This document shows positions 8,012 through 15,170 of a DNA stretch of 53,448 nt, piece after piece (within the stretch, counting starts at the first letter, position 1; each line of letters starts with the position of its first letter). The notes beneath the pieces were generated by a model that saw only the letters and a list, made by a program, of their open reading frames with translations, was not told the DNA's origin and did not search any database. This DNA comes from Mycoplasmatota bacterium (lineage in GTDB: Bacteria; Bacillota_I; Bacilli_A; Izemoplasmatales; Izemoplasmataceae): assembly GCA_030595255.1 (NCBI GenBank), contig JAUVDP010000005.1, forward strand, positions 1-53,448. Reading direction: 5' to 3'. The translations under genes were made by a program, and so were the position numbers.

Positions 8012-8579
8012 TCTATTAACACTCGCGTTTACATCATTCTTAGTTCAAAACATTATTTTAAGTCAATTCCTCGGAATTTGTTCATTCCTAGGAGTATCTA
8101 ATAAAAGATCTAAAGCTCTTGGAATGGGTCTTGCTGTATTCTTTGTAATTACGTTATCTGGTATAGTAACATGGTTAATTTATTATAAAATATTAGAACC
8201 AGGTGGAATTACATTTATGAGAACTATTGTATTCATATTAGTAGTTGCTGCAATGGTTCAAATCTTAGAAATGGCTATTAAGAAATTTAGTCCATTACTA
8301 TATGGATCACTTGGTGTTTACTTACCTCTTATTACTACAAACTGTGCAGTACTAGGGGTAGCATTATTAAATATTCAAAATAACTTTACACTATCAGAAA
8401 CTGTAGTATTTAGTGCATTTACATCTTTAGGATATACTGCAGTAATTATTATATTTAGTTATATTAGAGAACAAATGCTTAAAGCTCCAATTCCTGAAGG
8501 ATTCAAAGGAATCCCTTCAGGATTAATCGCAGCTTCAATCATGGCCTTATTATTTAAAGGCTTTGTAGGTCTAATTTAA
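8004..8579 (+). CDS. rnfA: Rnf complex subunit A
   Basis: Membrane partner of RnfE (homologue of NqrE). It has 191 aa, six helices and the conserved cysteine segments LGICSFLGVS (Cys26) and LITTNCAVLG (Cys114), the second half of the intramembrane [2Fe-2S] site. A SYIREQ segment before the last helix also fits. Its length is normal for the family. The stop overlaps the rnfB start (TAATG), so translation is coupled. Confidence 0.94.
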   Translation: MSDLLTLAFTSFLVQNIILSQFLGICSFLGVSNKRSKALGMGLAVFFVITLSGIVTWLIYYKILEPGGITFMRTIVFILVVAAMVQILEMAIKKFSPLLYGSLGVYLPLITTNCAVLGVALLNIQNNFTLSETVVFSAFTSLGYTAVIIIFSYIREQMLKAPIPEGFKGIPSGLIAASIMALLFKGFVGLI

Positions 8580-8893
8580 TGTTAGTGGCTGTATTACAAA
8601 TAGGAGCTATTGGATTGATACTAGGTGTATCAATTGGAATAGCTAATAAATATTTAGAAGTTAAATCACATCCACTTGTTGAAGCGATTTATAATGAGTT
8701 ACCTCATTTTAATTGTGGAGCTTGTGGGAATCCTGGATGCCTTGCAATGGCAAACACTGTAGTTGATGAAAATGCACCATTAACTAACTGTAAACCAGGA
8801 GATGCTGAGATGAGAAAAACTATTCAAACTATTTTAGATGATTATAAATCAGGTAAATTAGTTTTTGAAGGTGACACAAAAAAACCAAGCTAA
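8579..8893 (+). CDS. rnfB: Truncated Rnf complex subunit B (single Fe-S domain)
   Basis: In other bacteria RnfB takes electrons from ferredoxin or RnfC through an N-terminal 4Fe-4S domain and a C-terminal 2x[4Fe-4S] ferredoxin domain. This copy is only 104 aa. It has one membrane helix (about 4-22) and the Fe-S motif C46-x2-C49-x4-C54-x16-C71 (the NCGACGNPGC region). It then stops after a short helical tail. The ferredoxin-like half is missing. There is no frameshift or remnant downstream, since a strong terminator follows at 8901, so the short form seems to be the real product. It is the last gene of the operon. Confidence 0.88.
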   Translation: MLVAVLQIGAIGLILGVSIGIANKYLEVKSHPLVEAIYNELPHFNCGACGNPGCLAMANTVVDENAPLTNCKPGDAEMRKTIQTILDDYKSGKLVFEGDTKKPS

Positions 8894-8899
8894 AATATT

Positions 8900-8931
8900 A
8901 GCACAAACGAATAATTCGTTTGTGCTTTTCT
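8900..8931 (+). terminator. Intrinsic terminator of the cyd-rnf operon
   Basis: Perfect 11-pair stem GCACAAACGAA (8901-8911) with TTCGTTTGTGC (8915-8925), 3-nt loop, then TTTTCTTT. Confidence 0.92.
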
Positions 8932-8958
8932 TTAAACATTGCTAATTCGTGTTATAAT
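8931..8958 (+). promoter_or_regulatory. Promoter of the rRNA methyltransferase gene
   Basis: TTTAAA (8931-8936), 16-nt spacer and perfect TATAAT (8953-8958), placed directly after the terminator T-run and about 30 nt before ATG 8989. Confidence 0.55.
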
Positions 8959-8988
8959 AGATTTGTTATTATGAAAGTTAGGTGTATT

Positions 8989-10128
8989 ATGGAAAATATT
9001 GAGTTAATTGCAACTGCAACCTTTGGGCTTGAGGCAGTTGTAAAAAGAGAATTAATAGCATTAGGATTTACTGTAACTAAAACTGAGAATGGAAAAGTTA
9101 CTTTTTTAAGTGATGTAGCTGGAATTGCTAAAGCTAATTTATGGCTTAGAGCAGCTGATAGAGTTTTACTTAAAGTAGGAGAATTTAAGGCGTTTACTTT
9201 TGATGAATTATTTGATAAAACTAATGCTTTAGACTGGACTAAATATATTCCTGTAGATGGTAAATTTACTGTTAATGGTAAAAGTATTAAATCTAAGTTA
9301 TTTAGTATATCTGACTGTCAAAGAATTGTTAAGAAATCAATTGTTGAAAATATGAAAAAGAAATATAAAGTTGATTGGCTACAAGAAACTGGTGCAGACT
9401 ATACTGTATTAGTATCTTTATTAAAAGATGTTGCGACATTAACTATTGATACATCAGGAACTGCTTTACATAAAAGAGGATACAGAGTTGAATCAGTAAT
9501 GGCTCCTATTAAAGAAACTTTAGCAGCTGGTATGTTGTTACTTAGTTACTGGAGTAAAGATAGAATATTATATGATGTCTTCTGTGGATCAGGTACTATT
9601 CCAATAGAAGCTGCATTAATTGGTAGAAATATTGCTCCTGGATTATATCGAGATTTTGCTTCTAAACATTGGCAAATAATTGGTGAATCTGTTTGGAAAG
9701 ATGAAATAAAAGAAGCTTTAAAAGCGATTGATCAAGATATTAAGTTAGATATATATGCTTCAGATATAAGTCAAAAGGCTATTGAAGCAGCTAAAGAAAA
9801 TGCTGAAGAAGCAGGGGTACTTGATGATATAACCTTTACTAAACAAGATTTTAAATTTGTTAACTACTCACATGATTATGGAGTAATTATATCTAATCCA
9901 CCTTATGGTGAAAGAATAGGTGAAGATGTAGAAATTAAAAAGCTATATAAAGATATGGGATTTAGATTTAGTAAATTACCAACTTGGAGTAAATATATAA
10001 TCACATCATTTGAAAATTTTGAAGATGTATATAGACATAAAGCTGATAGACAAAGAAAACTATATAATGGAAAAATAGAAACTAGGTACTATCAATATTA
10101 CGGACCTAGACCACCAAGAGAAGAATAA
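8989..10128 (+). CDS. THUMP-domain 23S rRNA guanine-N2 methyltransferase (RlmL N-terminal/YpsC type)
   Basis: SAM-dependent methyltransferase predicted to methylate a guanine in 23S rRNA. The 379-aa product has an N-terminal ferredoxin-like and THUMP region (about 1-160) and a Rossmann methyltransferase domain. The SAM loop is DVFCGSGTIPIEAA, the acidic residue is in IYASDIS, and the catalytic motif is SNPPYGERIG. The start is ATG 8989, after AGGTG (8980-8984). Longer versions from 8920 or 8971 would begin inside the promoter and terminator and lack a ribosome site. The HAD gene follows after 19 nt. Confidence 0.88.
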   Translation: MENIELIATATFGLEAVVKRELIALGFTVTKTENGKVTFLSDVAGIAKANLWLRAADRVLLKVGEFKAFTFDELFDKTNALDWTKYIPVDGKFTVNGKSIKSKLFSISDCQRIVKKSIVENMKKKYKVDWLQETGADYTVLVSLLKDVATLTIDTSGTALHKRGYRVESVMAPIKETLAAGMLLLSYWSKDRILYDVFCGSGTIPIEAALIGRNIAPGLYRDFASKHWQIIGESVWKDEIKEALKAIDQDIKLDIYASDISQKAIEAAKENAEEAGVLDDITFTKQDFKFVNYSHDYGVIISNPPYGERIGEDVEIKKLYKDMGFRFSKLPTWSKYIITSFENFEDVYRHKADRQRKLYNGKIETRYYQYYGPRPPREE

Positions 10129-10147
10129 TAAATAAAGGGGAAACAAT

Positions 10148-10834
10148 ATGGATAAGACAAAAATTGCTGTTATAGATTTTGATGGTACTTTGTTTAATGG
10201 AGAATCTATGCCATTTATTTGGAAAAGATATGGAGAGTTAGGTTATTCTAAAATAAGACAAATGAGAGCTTTATTTAAAATTATGGTTGTTAAGTTTTTT
10301 GCTAAAAGAAAGATGTTTAAAAAAGTAACAACTGAAGTTTATAAAGAGAGTGCAACAAATTATTTACTTAAAATGTTTAAAGGATTTACTAAAAAAGATA
10401 TGGAAAAATTCTTTAATGAAATCTATGATTCTGTAGAAGAAAAATTTAACGAATATGTTATTAAAAGAATCTATGATTTAAAAAATGATAATTATGAAGT
10501 TATATTAATTTCAGGAAGTTATAATATGTTGATGGAGTTAGTAGCAAAAAAACTTGATATTGATTATAGTGTTGGAACACAGTTAAACTTTTTAGATAAT
10601 GGGAATCTTGATGTAAAAACAAGATTGAATATTATTAAAAAAGAATTAAAAGTGAAAGAATTATATAAAGTATTTCCTAAAGAAGTAATAGATTATGATA
10701 AATCATATTCATTTTCTGATAGTATCGCTGATTTACCAATATTAGAAACTACAAATAAAAAAGAAGTAATAAATCCAGATGGTAAATTAAGAAAAATTGC
10801 TTTAGATAATAATTGGATAATTTATATAACATAA
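10148..10834 (+). CDS. HAD-IB family phosphatase (SerB-like)
   Basis: A 228-aa haloacid-dehalogenase hydrolase of subfamily IB. Motif I is DFDGTLF (10-16) with the nucleophile and acid aspartates, motif II is the Ser of ISGSYN, and motif IV is FSDSIADLPIL. The end reads NPDGKLRKIALDNNW, typical of the PSPase-like group that cleaves phosphomonoesters such as phosphoserine or lipid phosphates. The long insertion after motif I contains a basic, hydrophobic helix pair that is probably the C1 cap. The substrate is not determined. It is likely co-transcribed with the methyltransferase gene. Confidence 0.85.
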   Translation: MDKTKIAVIDFDGTLFNGESMPFIWKRYGELGYSKIRQMRALFKIMVVKFFAKRKMFKKVTTEVYKESATNYLLKMFKGFTKKDMEKFFNEIYDSVEEKFNEYVIKRIYDLKNDNYEVILISGSYNMLMELVAKKLDIDYSVGTQLNFLDNGNLDVKTRLNIIKKELKVKELYKVFPKEVIDYDKSYSFSDSIADLPILETTNKKEVINPDGKLRKIALDNNWIIYIT

Positions 10835-10844
10835 TTTTTATATT

Positions 10845-10874
10845 AAAAAGCGGCTAAAAATTAGCCGCTTTTAT
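10845..10874. terminator. Bidirectional terminator
   Basis: Stem AAGCGGCTAA with TTAGCCGCTT around a 3-nt loop, A run on the left and T run on the right. It sits between convergent genes and serves both strands. Confidence 0.9.
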
Positions 10875-10880
10875 AATGCG

Positions 10881-11081
10881 TTAATAAATAGTTACAAATA
10901 AGATACCTAAACCAAGAACTAATATTGTCCAACAAACGAAGAATATCCAAAATCCTTTAAGACCCATCATTTTAATCATTGTTTTTACTTTAAAATTATT
11001 AAGTAACCATGGAGGTCTAAGTATAATCATATAAGAGTAAAAGATACCAATAATTATTAATACTATTCCTAATGTATGCAT
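10881..11081 (-). CDS. Small two-helix membrane protein, last gene of the ABC exporter operon
   Basis: A 66-aa protein with two hydrophobic helices (about 3-22 and 43-65) joined by a basic loop with LRPPWLL and KVKTMIKMMG. I recognise no family. It starts 12 nt after the stop of the ABC-2 permease, with an AGGGAGG-type site ahead, and ends at the shared terminator. It therefore belongs to the TetR-ABC operon. A role as small accessory subunit is only a guess from position. Confidence 0.6.
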   Translation of the reverse strand: MHTLGIVLIIIGIFYSYMIILRPPWLLNNFKVKTMIKMMGLKGFWIFFVCWTILVLGLGILFVTIY

Positions 11082-11093
11082 TATCTCACCTCC

Positions 11094-11816
11094 CTATAAG
11101 TTACTTTTTTTAGCATAGATTTTCATAAACATTGTTAAGAATAACATGTTGTAAATAACACCCAATATAAAGTACGTAATATAGTTAAAGTTTGTTTGGA
11201 AATCTGGTAATAATTCTATTTGTATCAATCTAGCTGGCCAGAATCCTGGTGCGAATACTAAGAATACTTCTTGCCAGTTCATCGTGAAGAATGCAATTAC
11301 TGGAAGTACTAATAGTAATCCACTCAATTTCATAACTACAAATCCTTCTACTTTATTTCTGCTAAATGAGTTCACTATTAATGTTAATCCTGGAGCTTGA
11401 AGAGCTCCAGTAAATGAGATTAATATAATAGACCAAAATGATGCATTTGGTAAAAAGTCTGTTGCTAAAGTAATAACTAATGTTGCTATAAATCCAAAGA
11501 TAAATGCAACAACTAATTTTACTATTACATATGACTTAACTGAAATAGGTGTAATCTTAAGTGACATTAAAACTAAATCATCTTTATCATCAAGTAATGT
11601 AAATGCAATTAGTGCTCCAAAGATATAACCAGTCATTAAGATTAGAAACATAGCTAATATCTCTGGTGCTAAGTTATCTGGTTCAACTCTTTCTTCAATA
11701 TAGTTAATTAGAAAGTAACCTAATGCGCCAAGCATTATTGGATATAATGCAAATACTAAATACATTTTATCTCTAAGCATATTATTTAATTCTGCTTTTA
11801 TAACTGTGCCAAGCAT
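11094..11816 (-). CDS. ABC-2 type transporter permease
   Basis: A 240-aa membrane protein with six predicted helices and the ABC-2 layout: a short cytoplasmic amphipathic start, the first helix near residue 20-38, and a second about 60-75. It is the second of two different permeases fed by the ATPase at 12549-13409, so the exporter is probably a heterodimeric permease with one ATPase. Both permeases have similar size and are 2 nt apart. The exported substrate is unknown; TetR control suggests a toxic compound or a cell-envelope component. Confidence 0.8.
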   Translation of the reverse strand: MLGTVIKAELNNMLRDKMYLVFALYPIMLGALGYFLINYIEERVEPDNLAPEILAMFLILMTGYIFGALIAFTLLDDKDDLVLMSLKITPISVKSYVIVKLVVAFIFGFIATLVITLATDFLPNASFWSIILISFTGALQAPGLTLIVNSFSRNKVEGFVVMKLSGLLLVLPVIAFFTMNWQEVFLVFAPGFWPARLIQIELLPDFQTNFNYITYFILGVIYNMLFLTMFMKIYAKKSNL

Positions 11817-11818
11817 AT

Positions 11819-12559
11819 TTACACCCCGCTTTGTTTAACAGCGTAAGCTTGAAATTTTGGTAATGCATAGAAGTAATATAATAATATTCCTCCTATTGTT
11901 AAATACCCTAGACTAAAGAAATATTTATAATCATATTCAAATCCCCAGCCTTTAAATCCACCTTCAATAAGTATTTGTGCTGATTGAATTGGATTGAATA
12001 ATAATACAAATTCCCAAACATCTCCACTAATTATACCAACTGAGTAGAAGATAGAAGGTACTCCTAAAGTAAACATAAATATCATAATGTTAACTAACAT
12101 ACTTGTAAAATCTTTTTGAAAATATGCCATTACTATTCCTAGTAATGTATGGAATGCAGTTGCAATGAATATTGCAACAAACATAAGAAAATAGTTTATA
12201 CTAAGATCTCTTATAAATACAAAAACAATAATTATAAGTGCTGAAGCAAACATATTATGAACCGTGTTTGCTATTAATTTTGATAATACTAGTTCTTTAT
12301 TAGATACTGGTGTAACTAACATTGTACTAATAGTTGATTCACTCTTTTCAAAAAACATTACTGATCCAACATACATAATTGCCATTAATGTTGCATCCAT
12401 CATTAATACGAGTGGTAGTAGATATCCTAACCATTCACCATTCACAAAGAATAAAACTATTCCCCATATAATGGCTACTAAGACGCTAACTGAGGTCATA
12501 TTATATTTATTTAATCTTTGTAATTCACCTTTTACTAAAACCCATAGTCTATTCACCAT
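11819..12559 (-). CDS. ABC-2 type transporter permease
   Basis: A 246-aa, six-helix ABC-2 permease. The hydrophilic segment FFEKSESTISTMLVTPVS after the second helix is the classic conserved loop of this family (similar to the E.E.GT...L..SP pattern). Its start overlaps the last codons of the ATPase gene by 11 nt, so the two are translationally coupled. GTG at 12556 is an alternative start one codon in. It works with the ATPase before it and the permease after it. Confidence 0.85.
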   Translation of the reverse strand: MVNRLWVLVKGELQRLNKYNMTSVSVLVAIIWGIVLFFVNGEWLGYLLPLVLMMDATLMAIMYVGSVMFFEKSESTISTMLVTPVSNKELVLSKLIANTVHNMFASALIIIVFVFIRDLSINYFLMFVAIFIATAFHTLLGIVMAYFQKDFTSMLVNIMIFMFTLGVPSIFYSVGIISGDVWEFVLLFNPIQSAQILIEGGFKGWGFEYDYKYFFSLGYLTIGGILLYYFYALPKFQAYAVKQSGV

Positions 12560-13409
12560 TTTTAAGTGCTACTCCTGTAACTTGTATAAAGATATCTTCT
12601 AGTGTTGTTTCACCACTATGTAATGTTTCTATTTCTTTGGTTTGTAAAAGGTCTAAGAATTCTTTATTTTTACCGATTCCATCAAGAGGAAATTCAATTC
12701 CTACTGTTTTTCCATTTTCTTTATATTCCATAAACATAGATCTTTTTCCGTATTTGATTTTTAGGTTTCTTGGAGTATCCATTTCAACAATTTCTCCTTC
12801 AACAATAAATGCTACTCTATCACATAACTGATCAATATCAGTCATAATATGTGAAGTAATAAATACTGTCCCACCATTTGCTCTAAATTCTCTAATCATA
12901 TCTTTAAGGATCATTGCATTCATAGGATCAAGTCCGTTAGTTGGTTCATCCATAAATAGCATTTCAGGATTATTTAACATTGCTCTTACGATGTTTAATC
13001 TTATCTTCATTCCTTTACTATACTCACCAACCATTTTATCTCTATCTTCCCATAGATTTACTCTTTTCATTAATTCTTCAACATTAGCATTATTTTTATA
13101 TAACTTTAAGAAGAAATTAATGTTTTCCATAGCTGTCATTTTAGAGAAGTGAATTGGCATTTCAAAACTTACTCCAATGCTTTCATAAAACTCATCACTA
13201 AATTCAGTAATGTTTTTCCCACTATAACTAATTTCACCTCTGTAGTCACCTAAAATCTTAATAAGTATTTTTTGAGTGGTGCTTTTACCAGCACCAGAAG
13301 GGCCTAAGAAACCGAAAATTTCACCTTCATTTATCTCAAAACTAATCCCGTTAATTACATCAGCTTCGCCTTTTGGGTATCTGTATTTAAGGTCTTCTAC
13401 TTTGAACAT
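12549..13409 (-). CDS. ABC transporter ATP-binding protein
   Basis: A 286-aa ATPase of the drug/ABC-2 exporter class. Walker A is GPSGAGKST (about 36-44), the signature is YSKGMKIRL in place of LSGGQ, Walker B is MLFMDEPTNGLDP and the switch histidine is in ITSH. The Q-loop glutamine appears as Glu (SFEMP where VFQEP is usual). The C-terminal 70 residues form the DrrA-type accessory domain. The ATG overlaps the tetR stop (TAATG), so synthesis is coupled to the regulator. Confidence 0.9.
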   Translation of the reverse strand: MFKVEDLKYRYPKGEADVINGISFEINEGEIFGFLGPSGAGKSTTQKILIKILGDYRGEISYSGKNITEFSDEFYESIGVSFEMPIHFSKMTAMENINFFLKLYKNNANVEELMKRVNLWEDRDKMVGEYSKGMKIRLNIVRAMLNNPEMLFMDEPTNGLDPMNAMILKDMIREFRANGGTVFITSHIMTDIDQLCDRVAFIVEGEIVEMDTPRNLKIKYGKRSMFMEYKENGKTVGIEFPLDGIGKNKEFLDLLQTKEIETLHSGETTLEDIFIQVTGVALKNGE

Positions 13410-14035
13410 TATTTATCACCTATTAGTATACCTTTCTCAAGTATAAATGCTATCTTATTAAATTTATCTAACATTCTATTATAATTAATCTCTTTATCAG
13501 TATTACTAAATTCTTCAATTGATATATTATTTATTAGATTAATTACCATTTCAGTAAATACTTCAGTATCAATATCAGGATTAATTCTTCCTAGTTTTTT
13601 ATCTGATTCAATATATCCTCTATAAAACTCTTTAGCCTGATTTAATCCGTCATGCATAATTTCTTTATATATTAAATCTTTTGAAGAAAATAGATATCTC
13701 ATCATTTTTATTCCTTTTGGATTATCTATAGCAAACTTAATACCTATTTTATACAATTGTCTAAATAGTTCTAAAAAAGGTATTTCATCTGGATTAGGGA
13801 GTAACTCTCCCATGTATTCCATTTTTCTTTCACCAAGAGCATAAAATACATACTTATATAGATCAAGCTTATTTTCAAAGTACTGATAAAAGCTCCCTCT
13901 AGGTATTTTAGCCTCTTTTATGATGCTTGATATTTTTACTTCATTAAAGCTTTTATTTGAGAATTCATCTAAAGCTGCGTCAAATATTCTCAATTGTTTT
14001 TCTTTTTTTAATCTTCTAAATGTTTGTTTTGGGAT
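13409..14035 (-). CDS. TetR/AcrR family repressor of the ABC exporter operon
   Basis: DNA-binding one-domain-plus-ligand-pocket repressor, about 208 aa. The HTH is in KISSIIKEAKIPRGSFYQYF; the rest is a variable helical ligand domain. Start choice: the promoter TTGACA-17-TAAAAT (14099-14071) and a palindromic operator sit upstream, so an ATG at 14080 would overlap the -10 box and precede the transcript start. The strong site AGGAGGTGG (14048-14040) points to codon 14035-14033, which is ATC. No ATG, GTG or TTG is in frame at that place, so a rare ATC start is proposed. The next in-frame option, a TTG about 14 codons in, would cut into helix 1. The gene leads its own operon and very likely represses it. 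Confidence 0.8.
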   Translation of the reverse strand: MPKQTFRRLKKEKQLRIFDAALDEFSNKSFNEVKISSIIKEAKIPRGSFYQYFENKLDLYKYVFYALGERKMEYMGELLPNPDEIPFLELFRQLYKIGIKFAIDNPKGIKMMRYLFSSKDLIYKEIMHDGLNQAKEFYRGYIESDKKLGRINPDIDTEVFTEMVINLINNISIEEFSNTDKEINYNRMLDKFNKIAFILEKGILIGDK

Positions 14036-14047
14036 AGTACCACCTCC

Positions 14048-14065
14048 TATGACATGGTTGTCATA
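14048..14065. promoter_or_regulatory. TetR operator, site 1
   Basis: Perfect inverted repeat TATGACA-N4-TGTCATA, at the predicted transcription start of the TetR-ABC operon and directly before the ribosome site. Binding here would block transcription initiation, so the site fits autorepression. Confidence 0.75.
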
Positions 14066-14070
14066 CTTTA

Positions 14071-14099
14071 ATTTTATCATTGCTTAAAATCACTGTCAA
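14071..14099 (-). promoter_or_regulatory. Promoter of the TetR-ABC exporter operon
   Basis: Reading on the minus strand: TTGACA (14099-14094), 17-nt spacer, TAAAAT (14076-14071). Near-consensus, flanked on both sides by the operator palindromes. Predicted start of transcription about 14064-14062. Confidence 0.75.
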
Positions 14100-14105
14100 G
14101 ACATA

Positions 14106-14123
14106 TATGACAATGCTGTCACA
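14106..14123. promoter_or_regulatory. TetR operator, site 2
   Basis: Near-perfect copy of site 1: TATGACA-N4-TGTCACA, one mismatch in the outer arm, core TGACA-N4-TGTCA intact. It lies just upstream of the -35 box, 58 bp centre to centre from site 1. It could also affect the divergent ridA-like gene. Confidence 0.65.
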
Positions 14124-14224
14124 TTTACTTAATATTTTAATATTTTGGTTTTAGAAATCTTGTTAATATGATAAGATATTATTAAGATACTAATAGTAAT
14201 TATTAGAAAAGAAGGAGAATAGAA

Positions 14225-14575
14225 ATGGAAATTAAAAGATTTGAAGGAACAGGAAGAATGAGTAGAGTAGTTGAATATAATGAAACTATCTATTTATGTG
14301 GACAAACAGCAAAATTAGATGGGGATACAATAGAGCTTCAAACAGCTGGAACATTAAAAAAAGTTGATGATTTATTAAAAAAATATGGATCAGATAAAGA
14401 ACATGTATTATCAGTAACTATCTATTTAAAAGATATGAGTTTATTCCAGGGTATGAACAGTGTATGGGATGCTTGGGTAATTGATGGGTTAGAACCAGCA
14501 CGTGCAACAGTTGAAGCTGGAATGGCTAGTAAAGAAATTCTTGTGGAGATGTCAGTAATAGCCGCAAAAAAATAA
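14225..14575 (+). CDS. RidA/YjgF family protein (enamine/imine deaminase)
   Basis: A 116-aa protein of the RidA family, which hydrolyses reactive enamine/imine intermediates made by PLP enzymes in the cytoplasm. The signature near the end, PARATVEAGMA (91-101), includes the substrate-binding Arg and the typical Ala-Thr-Val-Glu. The YLCGQTA segment at the second strand also fits. AAGGAG lies 8 nt before the ATG. It is divergent from the TetR operon and shares that regulatory gap. It is followed closely by a kinase-like gene. Confidence 0.88.
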   Translation: MEIKRFEGTGRMSRVVEYNETIYLCGQTAKLDGDTIELQTAGTLKKVDDLLKKYGSDKEHVLSVTIYLKDMSLFQGMNSVWDAWVIDGLEPARATVEAGMASKEILVEMSVIAAKK

Positions 14576-14595
14576 AGTAATTTGGAGTTGAGTTT

Positions 14596-15159
14596 ATGAT
14601 ATATATACTCGCAGGTATTGCGAAGTCAGGAAAGACAACTATAGCTAAAGAGTTTAATAAAAGGTTTAACATACCTTATTTTTCAACTGATTACATTATG
14701 ATGATGTTAAATAGAGGTAATCCTAGTCTTATGATTGATCCTGAAGAAGGAGATCCTATTATTGCTAAAAAATTAGAACCTTATGTTTATGGTATGTTAA
14801 AGACCATGATTGAAAACAAAGGTGAATATTTAATTGAAGGAGTACATTTTAACCCAGATTTCAGTGCTGAATTAATTAAAGAATTTCCTAATGATATAAG
14901 AATAGTATATTTAGGATTTAAAGATACTAGTGTAGTAATGAAAATTTTCGAATTAAATAAATACAAAGAAGAACTAGAAAACGCTTGGTATAAATTATTC
15001 TCTGATGAAGAGATGGTTGAATTTATATCAAAATTAATTGATGACAGTAAAAGAGTTTATGAAATGTGTGATTATTACAACTTAGAATACATTGAGGTTT
15101 TTGATTTAAATTCTCAAATTAATGAAATAATTAATAAATTATATAACACTAAGTTTTAA
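14596..15159 (+). CDS. P-loop small-molecule kinase-like protein
   Basis: A 187-aa P-loop NTPase. Walker A is GIAKSGKTT (7-15). It is followed by NIPYFSTDYI with an acidic/Ser-Thr switch typical of the AAA_33/2-phosphoglycerate-kinase-like and adenylylsulphate kinase-like group. An acidic EGVHF segment (about 82) takes the Walker B/substrate place. It is probably a cytoplasmic phosphotransferase for a small substrate that I cannot identify. It starts 20 nt after the RidA gene with a GGAG site and is 11 nt before the next gene. Confidence 0.7.
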   Translation: MIYILAGIAKSGKTTIAKEFNKRFNIPYFSTDYIMMMLNRGNPSLMIDPEEGDPIIAKKLEPYVYGMLKTMIENKGEYLIEGVHFNPDFSAELIKEFPNDIRIVYLGFKDTSVVMKIFELNKYKEELENAWYKLFSDEEMVEFISKLIDDSKRVYEMCDYYNLEYIEVFDLNSQINEIINKLYNTKF

Positions 15160-15170
15160 AGGAGGACAAT

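Noticed and set aside
14033-14080. ATG 14080 as start of the TetR gene
   Set aside because: It overlaps the -10 box of a near-consensus promoter and precedes both the operator and the strong ribosome site, so it would not be in the mRNA.
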